Assembly: GCF_004104055.1 (NCBI RefSeq)
Contig: NZ_QOVJ01000003.1
Span: 186,001-250,000 of the forward strand
Length of the DNA: 64,000 bases
DNA from: Leeuwenhoekiella aestuarii
GTDB taxonomy: Bacteria; Bacteroidota; Bacteroidia; Flavobacteriales; Flavobacteriaceae
Direction of reading: 5' to 3'
The position numbers were made by a program, and so were the translations under genes. This document shows positions 17,432 through 25,962 of this stretch, piece by piece. Positions within the stretch are counted from its first letter, which is position 1; the number at the start of each line of letters is the position of its first letter. The notes beneath the pieces were generated by a model. The model had not been told where the DNA came from. It did no database searches and saw only the letters and a program-made list of their open reading frames with translations.

Positions 17432-18649
17432 CTATGCGGGATCTGCGGTATTGAGCTGTTCTACAATCTGCTGAAAAGCCTGTCCCACCTGTGCTTTGGT
17501 ATCGGGATCGTAACTGTGCTGCTCCAGCATTTTAGCAAAAACTTCCTGGGGTTTTAAATCTTCCAGATGCTGATGGGTTTCAAAAAGCTGACCGGTTTGT
17601 TTCAATCGGTTTTTAAAAGTCGCACGGTGTTTTACAATTTCAAGACCCGGTGTGTTAAAGCCGGTCACCAGCTCATCCAGCCGAGCGATTAGATTGGCGT
17701 CAAAATGATCTTCGAGCAGTTCGACTTCTATCAAACTTGTCAATTCTCCGGTTGGGGCAAGCGCGTTTAATTTGGCTTTTAGGGTTTCCAGATCGCCACT
17801 CACTTTATATAAGGCCCTAAACGTGGGAATGGGTATGCTTTTAGGTTCAAATCCGTTTTTGGTATCCAGAATCAACACCCGTTTTTCGTCTTTACGTTCG
17901 CTAAATGAAAGCGGAAGCGGCGAACCGCTGTAAAACGTAGGAATCGTAGCGCTTACACGTTGGGGCTTATGAATGTGTCCCAGCGCCACATAACTGAAAT
18001 AATCCCCAAACTGACTCGCCTGAAAAGCCGCCTGATTACCGATCTGAATATCGCGTTCGCTGTCTGAAGGTTCGATGCCTGCGGCATACACATGTCCCAT
18101 AGCGACCACAGGCAGATCGGGATAATTTTGATTACACAGGTCTGCTGCCTGTGCAAACGTGGCTTCAATACCTTTGCGAATGGCTTCAATACGATTGTCA
18201 TAGGTGACGCCTTCTTCCGCAGCACGCAGGTCGCTATCCCGTAAAAACGGAATCGCCGCGACCACAAGTTCGGTTTCACCAGTTTTATTGGGCACGGGGA
18301 TGAGACAGTCGGTAAGATTTTGCGGCAGACCGCCAATGATGTGTACGTTAAGGGCTTCGAGGATTTCGCGGGGTGCGTCTAACATCGTGGGCGAATCGTG
18401 ATTCCCTCCCGTAATGATTATTTTGCAATTGAGCGAACTCAGTTTTTTAAGCGCGAGGTAGTACTGCCGGCGGGCTTCGGCAGACGGATTGGCCAAATCA
18501 AATACATCCCCAGAAATCAATAATAATTCGATTTCTTTATCACGCATAAGCGGAATGAGCCAATTGATAAAGCGCTCAAAGTCTGCGTGTAAATAGTGTT
18601 TATGTAATTTTTTACCGATGTGCCAGTCGGCGGTATGCAGGATTTTCAT
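17432..18649 (-). CDS. sbcD: SbcD nuclease subunit (Mre11 homologue)
   Basis: Metallophosphoesterase nuclease subunit of SbcCD. The 405-residue protein begins MKILHTADWHIGK, the first metal-binding motif (DxH), followed by SGDVFD (GDxxD), TGGNHDSP (GNHD) and GHIHKP. A C-terminal about 120-residue capping/SbcC-binding region follows. First gene of the sbcDC operon; about 200 bases of non-coding DNA with no recognised feature lie upstream. Confidence 0.97.
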   Translation of the reverse strand: MKILHTADWHIGKKLHKHYLHADFERFINWLIPLMRDKEIELLLISGDVFDLANPSAEARRQYYLALKKLSSLNCKIIITGGNHDSPTMLDAPREILEALNVHIIGGLPQNLTDCLIPVPNKTGETELVVAAIPFLRDSDLRAAEEGVTYDNRIEAIRKGIEATFAQAADLCNQNYPDLPVVAMGHVYAAGIEPSDSERDIQIGNQAAFQASQFGDYFSYVALGHIHKPQRVSATIPTFYSGSPLPLSFSERKDEKRVLILDTKNGFEPKSIPIPTFRALYKVSGDLETLKAKLNALAPTGELTSLIEVELLEDHFDANLIARLDELVTGFNTPGLEIVKHRATFKNRLKQTGQLFETHQHLEDLKPQEVFAKMLEQHSYDPDTKAQVGQAFQQIVEQLNTADPA

Positions 18650-18846
18650 GTGCCCGATTTTAGTCGCGTAGGAGGAAAGCCGAAGTTACAAAAATTGATA
18701 AGTAGAACGGAAAGGTTGTTCAAGGTTAAATGTGAAAAAGTTGAAAGCTATAATCGCTAATTGCTTCTACCCGAATATTAAGCGAATAGTATATTAGCTA
18801 AAGAAAACTTAGTGTCAGAAACTTTAGAATGACATTGTGTTAAACA

Positions 18847-19665
18847 TCATTTATACTGAGACATAATAATCTTTTCATAAATCCCATCGCCTAGCCATTT
18901 GCGTAAGGCCATTGCAGGTTTTGCCATAAAACCTTTTGCATATCGGCGTTTTGGGTTTCCTACTGTTGCTGCCTTGGCAATGGTTTTTCCTAAAACTCCA
19001 ACATCAGTTAAGCGATCACTGGTGTAAGCATTGTGCATACTGTTTGCAGCAGCATTGGCAAAGTCAGCATAAGCACCAGACCCTGAATTTTCTTTCAGGT
19101 TTTTAGCTGCAATGGTTCCCCAATCGGTTTTTATAGCACCCGGTTGGATGATCACCACATCTATATCAAAAGCTTTCAATTCGAGGCGTAAACAATCGCT
19201 CCAGCCTTCAAGTGCGTGTTTTGTAGCGTGGTACCAGGCGCCAAAAGGGGTATATATTTTACCTGCCATTGATGAAACATTTACAATACGCCCCTGCTTA
19301 TTTTTTCGCATACCTGGGAGTACTAATTGTGTTATGCGCGCCAATCCGAAAATATTCACTTCAAACTGACGTTTTGCTTCTTCAATAGCAACATCTTCTA
19401 TGGCTCCGTAAGATCCGTAACCGGCATTGTTGATCAGCACGTCAATACGTCCTTCTTTTTCAAGAACAGTATTTACACAAGTTTTTATAGATTCTTCATC
19501 GGTCAGGTCGAGAAACTGCGTATGCATTCCTACTTTTTCGAGATCTTGCATTTTTTCAATTCTGCGTGCTGCCCCATAAACGGTGTGGCCTTTTTCAAGT
19601 AAATTTTTGGCAGTAGACTTTCCTATACCTGAACTCGCCCCGGTGATTAAAATAACTTTTTGCAT
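18847..19665 (-). CDS. Short-chain dehydrogenase/reductase
   Basis: NAD(P)-dependent classical SDR, 272 residues. The chosen ATG gives the usual start just before the first strand; an upstream TTG would add eleven residues. Seen: cofactor motif TGASSGIGKS at about 9-18, NNAG at about 80, catalytic serine in NVSSMAGK, and YHATKH as the YxxxK pair. A long C-terminal helix region follows. Substrate cannot be predicted. Single gene. Confidence 0.92.
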   Translation of the reverse strand: MQKVILITGASSGIGKSTAKNLLEKGHTVYGAARRIEKMQDLEKVGMHTQFLDLTDEESIKTCVNTVLEKEGRIDVLINNAGYGSYGAIEDVAIEEAKRQFEVNIFGLARITQLVLPGMRKNKQGRIVNVSSMAGKIYTPFGAWYHATKHALEGWSDCLRLELKAFDIDVVIIQPGAIKTDWGTIAAKNLKENSGSGAYADFANAAANSMHNAYTSDRLTDVGVLGKTIAKAATVGNPKRRYAKGFMAKPAMALRKWLGDGIYEKIIMSQYK

Positions 19666-19814
19666 AGTAGCTTTACTTTTTCTTTTGAAGGTACTCAATA
19701 ATGCAGCACTTTCGGTTTTAGGGTATACTTTAAATTAAATAACCTTAAATACTATATGTTTTTGTTTCAGATTGAGGTGAGATTTGACAGCTAATTTTAC
19801 ACGATAATCTGTAT

Positions 19815-21002
19815 TTAAAAAGCTTCACCAATACTTAAATAGAAATTATTTCCGTCTGGAGTAAACGCATAATCAAAGCGTAAATAAATATCCTTTTTCT
19901 GAAAGAGTAAAAAACGGGCACCGGCACCGGCAGACCATTTTAGATTGCTCATTTTGATTTCATCAAACCCATCAAAAACTTCACCTATACCGGTAAATAC
20001 TGTAGCTCCAATACGATTCGTAAACCCTAATTTGAGCGGTAAGAAACGATACTCGATTTGAGCAGCAAGCTGATTCTGATCTCTATATCTCCCTTTAAAA
20101 TACCCCCGCATCATATTCTCTCCTCCCATAAAGGAGAGCTGGTTAAACGGGACATCACCTCCAAAATTAAACTCACCCAAAAGCTGTGCAGCAAGCACAT
20201 CGTTTTTTCCTATTTTTTTGAAAAATCGATTATCAGTAGTGATGATTTGATATTTTACATCACTTTTCCAGAACGGATTGTAGTTGATATAGGCAAACTC
20301 ACTGAAAAATGCATCGCGCTCATTCAATACATTATGCCGCTCGTCATAAACCAATCCTAATCCCATACCAAAACTGGTCGTGCCTTCGGCTCCGAATGGT
20401 AAATCAAAATCAACTAAAGATTCTTCTTCACCCGGACTTTTAAAGGTTATGTTACTCAGACTTCTAAAATCAGTTTCTAAACCGACATAAAAGTTTTTTG
20501 CTACGTTTCTCAAAACCCGCTCTTTGATCCGTATTTGGGTTGCATCAACTAAAGCGATATTCTCTTTAGGAACCGTATTGCCAATGCCATAATATTTAAG
20601 CGGAAATTGTTCAAAATCTAAATCACCCAGAAAGAACCACTTGTCCTGATCAGCATATACAGCGTGATTGATACGAAGACCGTATTGACCATTTAACGTA
20701 AAAAAAGCATACGCATTTATTTCACTAAGTCTGTTGTTTACATCTTCATTAGCATAGAAGACATACAGCGGAACGACTCCAAATTCAACACCTGTTTCCG
20801 GGCGGTACCCCATTACCGGATAAATTAAGAATTGTGCTTTTTCTTTTGAGACAGTGTCGTTAAAGATGTTGTTGATGTAACGGGAAATAAATCCTCTTTT
20901 TGGTTGTTCAGCTTTAGATTCTGTATCCTGTGCTTGCATCTTGAGACCCAAAAAGAGAACTAAGCTAAGCTTTAGAATTAGGAAACATAATTTTCTCAGC
21001 AT
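19815..21002 (-). CDS. BamA/TamA-family outer-membrane beta-barrel protein
   Basis: 395-residue exported protein with a signal peptide ending near MQAQ. Most of the chain is alternating amphipathic strands typical of a 16-strand barrel, and the MRGYFKGRYRDQN segment corresponds to the conserved VRGY/F motif of the L6 loop of Omp85 surface antigens. There are no POTRA domains: only about 40 residues separate the signal peptide from the first strands, so it is a barrel-only member and not BamA itself. The C-terminal residue is phenylalanine, as usual for outer-membrane barrels. Confidence 0.85.
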   Translation of the reverse strand: MLRKLCFLILKLSLVLFLGLKMQAQDTESKAEQPKRGFISRYINNIFNDTVSKEKAQFLIYPVMGYRPETGVEFGVVPLYVFYANEDVNNRLSEINAYAFFTLNGQYGLRINHAVYADQDKWFFLGDLDFEQFPLKYYGIGNTVPKENIALVDATQIRIKERVLRNVAKNFYVGLETDFRSLSNITFKSPGEEESLVDFDLPFGAEGTTSFGMGLGLVYDERHNVLNERDAFFSEFAYINYNPFWKSDVKYQIITTDNRFFKKIGKNDVLAAQLLGEFNFGGDVPFNQLSFMGGENMMRGYFKGRYRDQNQLAAQIEYRFLPLKLGFTNRIGATVFTGIGEVFDGFDEIKMSNLKWSAGAGARFLLFQKKDIYLRFDYAFTPDGNNFYLSIGEAF

Positions 21003-21125
21003 AGTAAGTTTTCAGGTAAAAATAGCCTTTTACAAGCTGAAAAAAACCAACTCAATATCTAAGGATATCCTAATTTTTAAGCTGAATTACCCTATATCCT
21101 GATTGATTAAATACAGAATTGCAGT

Positions 21126-21662
21126 CTATTTAAAAAGTAACCACCCCAAGCGAAAGCCTAAAATTGGAGAGAAATACGCTTTATTATAATCAGTAAAACC
21201 AAGACCGCCTCCTAAATTGAGATCTAACTTAAACCCGCTCTTGTAATATCGTTGCAATCCCCAGATTGGCCCAATCACGCCAAAGTAATCTTCATAATAC
21301 TCCAGATTACCAATTATAGGTTTGCCAGTTTGTAATGCACCACTTAAAGCCAAGTAATTAGCGCTGTTATTTGTAGTGTTTCTGTCTTTATTATTCCTTT
21401 TTTTAAAATTGTAATAATAGCGGTATTGTATGTTAAAAATAGGGTAAACACCATATCCTTCTCCAAAAAAGCCTTTGCGATACGCGAAGCCAGTACCTAA
21501 TCTAAGATCTAATGTGGTTGTATTGGTTAGCCCAACTTCGTATTCTAAGCCCGGAGTCAAAATGTTTACTGAAAACAGCCTTTTTTCTACACCGGATTGT
21601 TGTTGAGCATTTAGTGTAAAAAGAGTACAAAAAGAAAAGCTAAGGAGTAAAATGTATTTCAT
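21126..21662 (-). CDS. Small outer-membrane beta-barrel-like protein
   Basis: 178 residues with a signal peptide (hydrophobic core then LNAQQ). The mature part alternates aromatic/hydrophobic and polar residues, with glycine-rich turns, and ends in RLGWLLFK, suggesting a small barrel of about eight strands. No specific family was recognised. It lies upstream of the Omp85-like gene on the same strand, separated by about 120 bases. Confidence 0.7.
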   Translation of the reverse strand: MKYILLLSFSFCTLFTLNAQQQSGVEKRLFSVNILTPGLEYEVGLTNTTTLDLRLGTGFAYRKGFFGEGYGVYPIFNIQYRYYYNFKKRNNKDRNTTNNSANYLALSGALQTGKPIIGNLEYYEDYFGVIGPIWGLQRYYKSGFKLDLNLGGGLGFTDYNKAYFSPILGFRLGWLLFK

Positions 21663-21740
21663 TGGAGAATAATAACTATTTGATTGATAAGGTAAATATA
21701 TAAAAGCATACCTTATTAGTCGTGATTATATTTTTATGAG

Positions 21741-21856
21741 TAACCCAAAGGGTTTAATACCCCGAGACTTGCCGCGAAATTGAAAATTTGTTTCTAATAA
21801 ATGCCTAGTGGGCCTGTCTTTGTCAGCAGACACGCTTACCCCGAAGTAGTTTACTC
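21741..21856. repeat. Dispersed intergenic repeat, third locus
   Basis: Contains CCAAAGGGTTTAATACC, GACTTGCC, AAATTGAAAATTTGTTTCTAA and CCTAGTGGGC...CTTACCCCGAAGTAGTTTAC, matching the 12.9 kb copy in order. A 25-base insertion (around GTCTTTGTCAGCAGACAC) interrupts the last block. It directly abuts the methyltransferase pseudogene. Confidence 0.75.
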
Positions 21857-21869
21857 TTTTACTGCTCTC

Positions 21870-22230
21870 TTAGTTCTTTTTTGTAGCGATAATGATACCG
21901 GTTGACCAATTCATTTTTGTGAGGTTAAAGTTTTTTCTGTTTTCTAAATATTCAACGAGTTGATCTACATTGTCCTGAAGCCCTTCAGGTCAATTGGGTT
22001 GTGCCTTCCTATCGTCAATAATATAGAAACCACCCATTTTCACAAGTTCTAAAATTTGATCTATTTCACTGTATTTTTCTGGCCAGGCATCTGCAAAAAT
22101 CAGATCAAACTTTTCGCCGTTATAGTTTCTTATTCACGTTGATTCATCAGCACAAATCAATTCTACTCGTGCGTCTTGAGCAAAAAAATCTTCAGCTCTT
22201 TTGATGAGCTCCGGGTTGTTATCAATCGAT
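21870..22230 (-). pseudogene. SAM-dependent O-methyltransferase pseudogene (5'-truncated, two in-frame TGA)
   Basis: Translating the minus strand gives a continuous methyltransferase-like frame: TSIDNNPELIKRAEDFF, then KFDLIFADAWPEKYSE, then KMGGFYIIDD, QPN-stop-PEGLQDNV and a C-terminal strand ending in TAA. It resembles small O-methyltransferases, but SAM motif I is missing because the 5' part is absent. Two in-frame TGA codons occur, each where a tryptophan is expected (QPNWPEG is typical of the family), as from TGG to TGA changes. The 5' break abuts a MutS fragment on the other strand. Confidence 0.82.
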
Positions 22231-22380
22231 GTTATTTTTGATTACAAACTCAAGGCCGGAAAACTTAAAAACCGCAATGCAATTCGCATATTAGCGTTGA
22301 ATAGATATCCTGTTACACTTATTGAGGAAGCTAAAAAGTTAGCTGCTGAATTTGATGATTTTAAGAATATTTCAGACTAA
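22231..22380 (+). pseudogene. 3' fragment of a MutS-family ATPase gene
   Basis: Fifty codons on the plus strand read VIFDYKLKAGKLKNRNAIRI, then LNRYPVTLIEEAKKLA, and stop. The FDYKLK-G-RNAI pattern is the conserved C-terminal strand and helix of MutS-related ATPases. No start codon or upstream ATPase motifs exist, and the fragment is joined head to head with the methyltransferase remnant. It is probably left from a deletion that removed everything between two genes. Confidence 0.65.
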
Positions 22381-22398
22381 TGTCAAAATAGTTAGATC

Positions 22399-22430
22399 TT
22401 AAAAATGCGATCACCCGCAGGTGATCGCAT
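22399..22430 (-). terminator. Terminator of the TonB-dependent receptor gene
   Basis: Perfect 11-bp stem ATGCGATCACC/GGTGATCGCAT with a 4-base loop. On the minus strand it is followed by TTTTT, so it serves the receptor gene. Confidence 0.9.
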
Positions 22431-22460
22431 CTAAAGTCTAGAATAAAGAGCAAATAAATT

Positions 22461-24776
22461 CTAAAACCTATAATTTAAACTGAGTCTGAAATTACGCCCC
22501 GGCTCACTTTGCCAGTATACATAAGAACCATAATCGGCACCACTGTATAGGTATTCATTCAACACATTGTTGATGTTAAGCGCCACACGGAATTTGCTAT
22601 TTTCCCAAGACAATGCGCCATCCATTCTAAAGTAATCCGGGAGATCGGTTTCGCCGTCAGCGCCCCAAGCCCAGGTTGAACGCTCTACGAGGTATTGATA
22701 ACCTAACGAAACTCCAAATCCTTCTAAAGCACGTTCTTGAAATTTATAGTTGAACCATCCGTTGGTGATGTGTTTGGAGAAGCCTACCACTTTGTTTCCG
22801 TCTCCGTCTTCTACATTGGTATTCGCATAGTTCAGCACCACCCCCAGACCGTTGAGGATTTCTCCTCTCAGGTCAAATTCGAAACCTTTTGAAGTCACAT
22901 CGCTGTCGATTTGAATGGAATAGTTAGGATCTGGTCCCGGTACTAAGATTTTATCTTTTTGAATGTTGAAATACCCTGCGGTAGCATTCCACTTTCCATC
23001 GCCGAACTCATATTTAAACCCTCCTTCAATATCTTGAGCAGTAACCGGATCAAAAGCATTTCCATCGGCATTTGCTCCCTGAGTAGGTAAGAACGACTGG
23101 TCATACATGGCATATGCACTTAACTTATCGAATATTGAATACGAAGCAGCTATACGCGGGGTAACTACTTTGTCTGTAGAAGTAGAGCCGTAAGAATTGG
23201 TTTTCATTTCGGTATATCTACCCGCCAGGGTTAGTCTTAAATCATCATTAAAAAATCCGAGCTCATCCTGAACATAATACGCCAGGTACTCGCTGCTGAT
23301 AAAGCCTGCGGTACGCTGTGTTAAAGGTACAGAGCGGTCAAAGACTGGTGCTACAGCGAGCGGCTGCGGATTGTAAATATTATATGGATTTTCTTCTGTA
23401 TCAATATTGATCGCCTGTGACCAGTCTGCTATATATTCATTCTTACCAAAATCCAGTCCACCTAAAATTTTATGACTTACCGCACCGGTCTTAGCTTTAC
23501 CATTTATGAAAACCTGTCCCAATTTTTTTTCTTCTTTAGCGTCCCAGATACTTAGGCTACGTATTAAATCACCATTTTCCTGAACGCCAAAAGTACCGTC
23601 AAGCCATAAACTGGAACCGCTGTGCTGGTAATTAAGATAAGCTAATTGGGCATTTACAGTCCAGTTGAGATCCAATTGATGTTCAAAATTTACCAGTCCG
23701 TAATGTTCTTGCATAATAGCCGGACCTAACTTAGGATCAGACAGGGTGAAATCACGGTCAAGACTGGCATACTCACTGGGAGCGAAAACGTAAGCCGAAC
23801 CTATTAAACGCGTTTTATAATATTGATAGGTGTACTGAGCGGTAACCGAAGTTTTTTCATCGATTAAATATTTTACCGAAGGCGCAAGCGTGTAACGATT
23901 TTGTTCTTCAAATGCACGATGTGCCTCCTGAGTAGTTCCTGCACCTACAAAACGGTATTGTAGTTTGTTGTCTTCAGAAAGTTTACCTTCTACATCAAGG
24001 GTGGCGCGTAAGGTGTTGTAACTTCCGGTCATCAGGCCAACTTCTCCTTGAGAAACTCCGGTTGGTTTCTTAGTCACCACATTGTAAAGTCCACCGGGTT
24101 CTCCGCTGGACAACATAAAAGCAGACGGACCTTTTACCACTTCAATACGCTCTACCAGCGCCATATCTTCGGCGAGTGGCCCCCAAGTAGAAAGTACGTT
24201 TTGGCCATTTCTAAAGGGAGGAATTCTGAAACCACGCATATTGATACGGGCAAAATTCCCCCAGTGTTCAATCATCTGGGCGCCACTTACATTCCGTGTA
24301 ATGTTTTCCATCATACTGATGGCTTGCTGATCTTCTATAACGTCAGCGCTAATAACCTGAATGTTTTGCGGTACTTTATTAAGGTCTTGTTTTAAACGCA
24401 GCGAAGGTGAAGGATTGCGTTCTACATATTGGGTCTTACCGTGACCGGAAATAAGTACGTCATCTAATGCGCTTACATCTTCCTGAAGTTCTACATTAAA
24501 AGTAAGATCTCCATTTACGTTAATGTTTGCTTTTCGCAAGGTTTTAAAGCCCATTTCAGAAATGATAAGTGTATAGGTTCCCGGCTTTACATTGCTCAGC
24601 TTGTAAAATCCAGAAGCATTTGTTGAGGTACCATAATTGGTATTTTCGAGATATACATTGGCGTTGTTCAGCGCATTAGCATTAGCATCCAGCACCTTAC
24701 CAGAAAGCGTGTGAGACTGCTGTGCAAAGAGGGCTGTTTGCAGGAGAATCAGCAGCATGAGTATTGATTTGTTCAT
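22461..24776 (-). CDS. TonB-dependent siderophore-type outer-membrane receptor
   Basis: 771-residue receptor for uptake across the outer membrane, energised by TonB. Signal peptide (1-18), a carboxypeptidase-regulatory-like beta-sandwich (about 24-105), a plug domain (about 125-240) with NMRGFRI and ERIEVVKGPSAFMLSSGEPGG, typical of FhuA/FpvA-type ferric siderophore receptors, and a 22-strand barrel ending RLSLNYRF. A 6-3-6 inverted repeat upstream could be an iron-responsive operator. Ligand is not predictable, but the GEPGG form of the plug motif favours ferric siderophores. It is transcribed alone. Confidence 0.92.
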   Translation of the reverse strand: MNKSILMLLILLQTALFAQQSHTLSGKVLDANANALNNANVYLENTNYGTSTNASGFYKLSNVKPGTYTLIISEMGFKTLRKANINVNGDLTFNVELQEDVSALDDVLISGHGKTQYVERNPSPSLRLKQDLNKVPQNIQVISADVIEDQQAISMMENITRNVSGAQMIEHWGNFARINMRGFRIPPFRNGQNVLSTWGPLAEDMALVERIEVVKGPSAFMLSSGEPGGLYNVVTKKPTGVSQGEVGLMTGSYNTLRATLDVEGKLSEDNKLQYRFVGAGTTQEAHRAFEEQNRYTLAPSVKYLIDEKTSVTAQYTYQYYKTRLIGSAYVFAPSEYASLDRDFTLSDPKLGPAIMQEHYGLVNFEHQLDLNWTVNAQLAYLNYQHSGSSLWLDGTFGVQENGDLIRSLSIWDAKEEKKLGQVFINGKAKTGAVSHKILGGLDFGKNEYIADWSQAINIDTEENPYNIYNPQPLAVAPVFDRSVPLTQRTAGFISSEYLAYYVQDELGFFNDDLRLTLAGRYTEMKTNSYGSTSTDKVVTPRIAASYSIFDKLSAYAMYDQSFLPTQGANADGNAFDPVTAQDIEGGFKYEFGDGKWNATAGYFNIQKDKILVPGPDPNYSIQIDSDVTSKGFEFDLRGEILNGLGVVLNYANTNVEDGDGNKVVGFSKHITNGWFNYKFQERALEGFGVSLGYQYLVERSTWAWGADGETDLPDYFRMDGALSWENSKFRVALNINNVLNEYLYSGADYGSYVYWQSEPGRNFRLSLNYRF

Positions 24777-24827
24777 TGAATATTAATTAGATTGATTATA
24801 AATAACGATGCGAATGTACTGAATGTT

Positions 24828-24842
24828 TTTATTTAGAATAAA
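24828..24842. promoter_or_regulatory. Candidate Fur-like operator upstream of the receptor gene
   Basis: TTTATTTAGAATAAA is a 6-3-6 inverted repeat (TTTATT-TAG-AATAAA) 52-66 bases upstream of the receptor start. Its AT-rich dyad is compatible with a Fur site, but low-complexity AT DNA makes chance occurrence likely. Confidence 0.3.
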
Positions 24843-24984
24843 TAAAAATAAATATATTTTATATAGGAGTTTATAACAGGCACGACCGTAGGAGGTTAAT
24901 CCTAATTTTTTCGGATGCTACAGCTGTAACACTACCTTAAAAGTTTAAAATCTGACTTAATTTTAAACTTTTAAGCTTCAAATT

Positions 24985-25420
24985 ATGGCTTCACTCCATC
25001 CACACACTTCTTTTAAGGGTCATTAAGAAGAGGTGTTTAGTTTTAAAAAATCGGTATTGGGTGAAGCATTAAAGGAGAGGTACTTTAAAGATTTACCCGA
25101 AGAATCCTGATTTACCACTTAGTGCAGAACATGCAAACCGCAAGATTCCTATCACATTGCTTATTAACAGAATTATATCTTAATAACACGCGTTATTCAC
25201 CCTTGGCTAGGGCATTAAAATTCATTAAAACTGAAGTACAATCGCAATCAGTCAAAACCCAAAAAGAGACCGAAACTTTATTTAAAGCTTTTTTTAAAGG
25301 TGGAAGGGATACGTGTTTGTTGACCAAGTATTTTGGGGTTCGTATTTTGAGGTGTTCTGTGATACATATGGGATGGAGGGGATGGTATTTTTTGATCCCA
25401 AATTTCAGGATAACTTATAA
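24985..25420 (+). pseudogene. VOC/PhnB-like protein pseudogene, paralogue of the gene at 27.6 kb
   Basis: The start (MASLHPHTSFKGH) aligns with MASINPYIHFDGN of the intact gene 2.6 kb downstream, and the DNA stays alignable past AATCCTGATTT. The end, in another frame, reads VFWGSYFEVFCDTYGMEGMV then FFDPKFQ, matching SFWGSYFGMFRDKYGIEWMI then DYDPKYQ. Between them are an early TAA, a TGA and at least one frameshift. It is a full-length decayed duplicate or displaced homologue. Confidence 0.85.
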
Positions 25421-25508
25421 AAGATAGGCTTTAGGGCGATTGTATCACACATTGATATTAGACGTTGTTACCCAAAACCTTGGTACGACCTCTGGTCATG
25501 TGGCGGTT

Positions 25509-25624
25509 ATCTATTAATGATCTATGCGTTATCTATGCTCTATCTATGCCTTATCCATAGGGTATGTATGGGTAAACCACGGGTGAACTATGGGTGAACT
25601 GCGGGTGAACCTCGGGTGAACGTA
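25509..25624. repeat. 11-bp-period minisatellite with two unit families
   Basis: Six units of the form ATCTATNNNNN start at 25509, 25520, 25531, 25542, 25553 and 25564 (the last two variant). They run directly into five units of GGGTGAACNNN starting at 25570, 25581, 25592, 25603 and 25614. The period is exactly 11 throughout, and the last three bases of each unit vary. Not coding. Confidence 0.9.
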
Positions 25625-25962
25625 TTTTTTTAGGAAGTTTATAAAACCATAGTGACCACTGAACTCACCATACACTGATGCTTAAACGTGCGTAGTGGTT
25701 TGATTTTGAATTGTGTATGGCTAATATACTACAAGTTGTGTCTTATGTCAAGAGGAAAGTATTTATCATACCGTTTTATACATGTTTAGTACGTGATGCA
25801 ATTGTGCGGCGACAAGAGGATATTTGAGTTGGCCAAAGCCTATATGTTTCATCAGGTTGATTTTCAGCGGTAGATAACGTATTCTGACAGGGATTCTACC
25901 TCGTAATCAACTGAGGGATCATTTAGTTTTATGAACACTTTTAATAAAATGTATACGGACTT
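25625..25962. other. Non-coding stretch upstream of the alpha/beta hydrolase gene
   Basis: Nothing recognisable: no open frame of credible composition, no hairpin with a T tract and no repeat. It must contain the promoter of the next gene, but no good TAnnTTTG box was found. Confidence 0.6.

Noticed and set aside
21870-22230. Genetic-code change (TGA read as Trp)
   Set aside because: Other genes here use TGG for Trp and TGA as stop (for example clpB), and the gene is also 5'-truncated, so it is a pseudogene.
25122-25427. A 101-residue gene
   Set aside because: It is a frame within the decayed VOC paralogue, whose true frame matches the intact homologue at both ends.
25509-25624. Possible CRISPR-like or origin iteron array
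   Set aside because: An 11-bp period with 3-base variable ends is too short for CRISPR, and no replication initiator gene is near.
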